Assembly: GCF_014640555.1 (NCBI RefSeq)
Contig: NZ_BMHE01000031.1
Location: forward strand, 26,811 to 90,810
Reading direction: 5' to 3'
Origin: Paenibacillus marchantiophytorum
Lineage (GTDB): Bacteria; Bacillota; Bacilli; Paenibacillales; NBRC-103111
Length of the DNA: 64,000 nt
Within the stretch, counting starts at the first letter, position 1. The number at the start of each line of letters is the position of its first letter. The translations under genes and the position numbers were made by a program. Below, one piece after another: positions 63,331 to 64,000 of this stretch. The notes under the pieces were generated by a model. It was not told the origin of the DNA, searched no databases, and was given only the letters and a program-made list of their open reading frames with translations.

Positions 63331-64000
63331 TTACTTTTTAAGAAAAATTCTTACATCATCGCCACTATCGGTGGTGAGAGGATATCCTATCGAACTTGAT
63401 GGGTTTTTTTCAATATAAGAGATAGTCCATACCCTTTTTTCTTCATTTTTCAAGAAAAAATCGGCTTGATTAACACCAGGAATGGTAGACAGACCATAAT
63501 CATTAACCTTGCTGCCTGGCAACCGAGCGAAGGAAGTTAGCGGAGTCAGTAATCCGTTAGCAAGTGTGTTCATGTCAGTTTGATCCATATACGATATAAG
63601 CGATAGGTCTAAGTAAACAAGATACTTTCCATAAAATACCTTCGGCACACTATCAACAAACATAGAAGCATATACACCTGTTCCTTCGGCCCCTTCGGTG
63701 TCTACAACAATTACATGATGAATCTTGTAACTTCCTGATTTATTTTTCAGGGTGATCTGCTTCTCTAAGATATTTGAGAAAGTATTTGTGATTCCTTTCA
63801 AATTCTTTGTGTAAAAATAAGAGGTCAAGGAAGTAACGTTAGTCCCAGTTGTCCCTACTTCACGCAACTCGTTTAACGCCTTGTATTGATCGGCTTTTTT
63901 TCCTTCAACATTTGCATAACGAAGCAAAATAGTGGTAACTTCTGCTCTTGTTGTTGTGTCATCTGGTCGGAAAGAACCGTCTTCGAACCCCTCAATAATT
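63331..64000 (-). CDS. SLH-domain surface protein, 5' end outside the window
   Basis: A partial gene; 223 codons of the C-terminal part are in the window. The visible beginning, IIEGFEDGSFRPDDTTTRAEVTTILLRYANV, is the second half of an SLH repeat (shown here in two parts: EGFEDGSFRPDDTTTRAE and VTTILLRYANV). About 190 residues of unknown type follow, with VTSLTSYFYTKNLKG and KVFYGKYLVYLDLSLISYMD, ending SGDDVRIFLKK. The SLH repeat lies before, not after, this part, which differs from the other SLH proteins of the window. It leads directly (16 bases) into the frameshifted secreted protein, so the two are an operon. Confidence 0.8.
   Translation of the reverse strand, partial: IIEGFEDGSFRPDDTTTRAEVTTILLRYANVEGKKADQYKALNELREVGTTGTNVTSLTSYFYTKNLKGITNTFSNILEKQITLKNKSGSYKIHHVIVVDTEGAEGTGVYASMFVDSVPKVFYGKYLVYLDLSLISYMDQTDMNTLANGLLTPLTSFARLPGSKVNDYGLSTIPGVNQADFFLKNEEKRVWTISYIEKNPSSSIGYPLTTDSGDDVRIFLKK

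Overview
The window looks like chromosomal DNA of a Paenibacillus-type Firmicute. Three things point there: surface proteins with S-layer homology (SLH) repeats, strong GGAGG-type ribosome binding sites with sigma-A promoters, and many secreted or surface carbohydrate-active genes with LacI and AraC regulators. No rRNA, complete tRNA, insertion sequence, prophage or CRISPR array was seen.

Region 1 (1-12.7 kb, nearly all on the minus strand) centres on RNA maintenance. A Ro60/TROVE protein gene (9088-10608) is preceded by two tandem Y-RNA-like structures (10640-10752 and 10783-10855), one carrying a tRNA-like T-arm. It is followed by a tiny ORF, an intrinsic terminator, and the hen1-pnkp RNA-repair pair (7517-8782 and 4928-7513). 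A 45-base element just upstream of the Y RNAs recurs in front of a helical-repeat gene at 720-2315, which has a previously easy-to-miss 57-residue partner at 544-717. ATP-grasp, DUF1801, TPR and YgjP-like metallopeptidase genes fill the rest.

Region 2 (12.8-32.4 kb) holds sugar and surface genes. They are an L-fucose/L-arabinose isomerase-family gene with an SGNH hydrolase, a 1334-residue SLH protein with a 26-glycine linker, and a GH2 beta-mannosidase/unknown 824-residue protein/SGNH hydrolase operon divergent from an AraC regulator. A PhnD-like binding protein, several stand-alone enzymes, two gene remnants and Paenibacillus-type dispersed repeats follow.

Region 3 (33.0-44.8 kb, minus strand) is a compact and unusual biosynthetic cluster: MFS exporter, LuxE-like acyl-protein synthetase, IscU-like scaffold, cysteine desulfurase, free ACP, fatty acyl-AMP ligase, an ACP-KS protein with a degenerate AT domain, a flavin monooxygenase and a phosphopantetheinyl transferase. 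An upstream AhpD-like gene and two very small peptides sit under two promoters that share a TTAGATAT box. It has the parts for a fatty-acid-primed, one-KS product with a dedicated sulfur or Fe-S supply. I cannot assign a known product.

Region 4 (44.8-64 kb, minus strand) is mainly a glycan-scavenging locus: three sialidase/BNR-family proteins (one SLH-anchored), L-fucose isomerase, a NanA/DapA-family lyase, a YhcH-family protein, an ABC sugar importer without its ATPase, and two paralogous LacI regulators. A sugar-kinase gene in the middle is reduced to a remnant. A six-copy TAATACGT operator-like array with an embedded CcpA cre site lies upstream of one LacI gene. The right edge carries a frameshifted secreted protein and the C-terminal part of another SLH protein cut by the window end.
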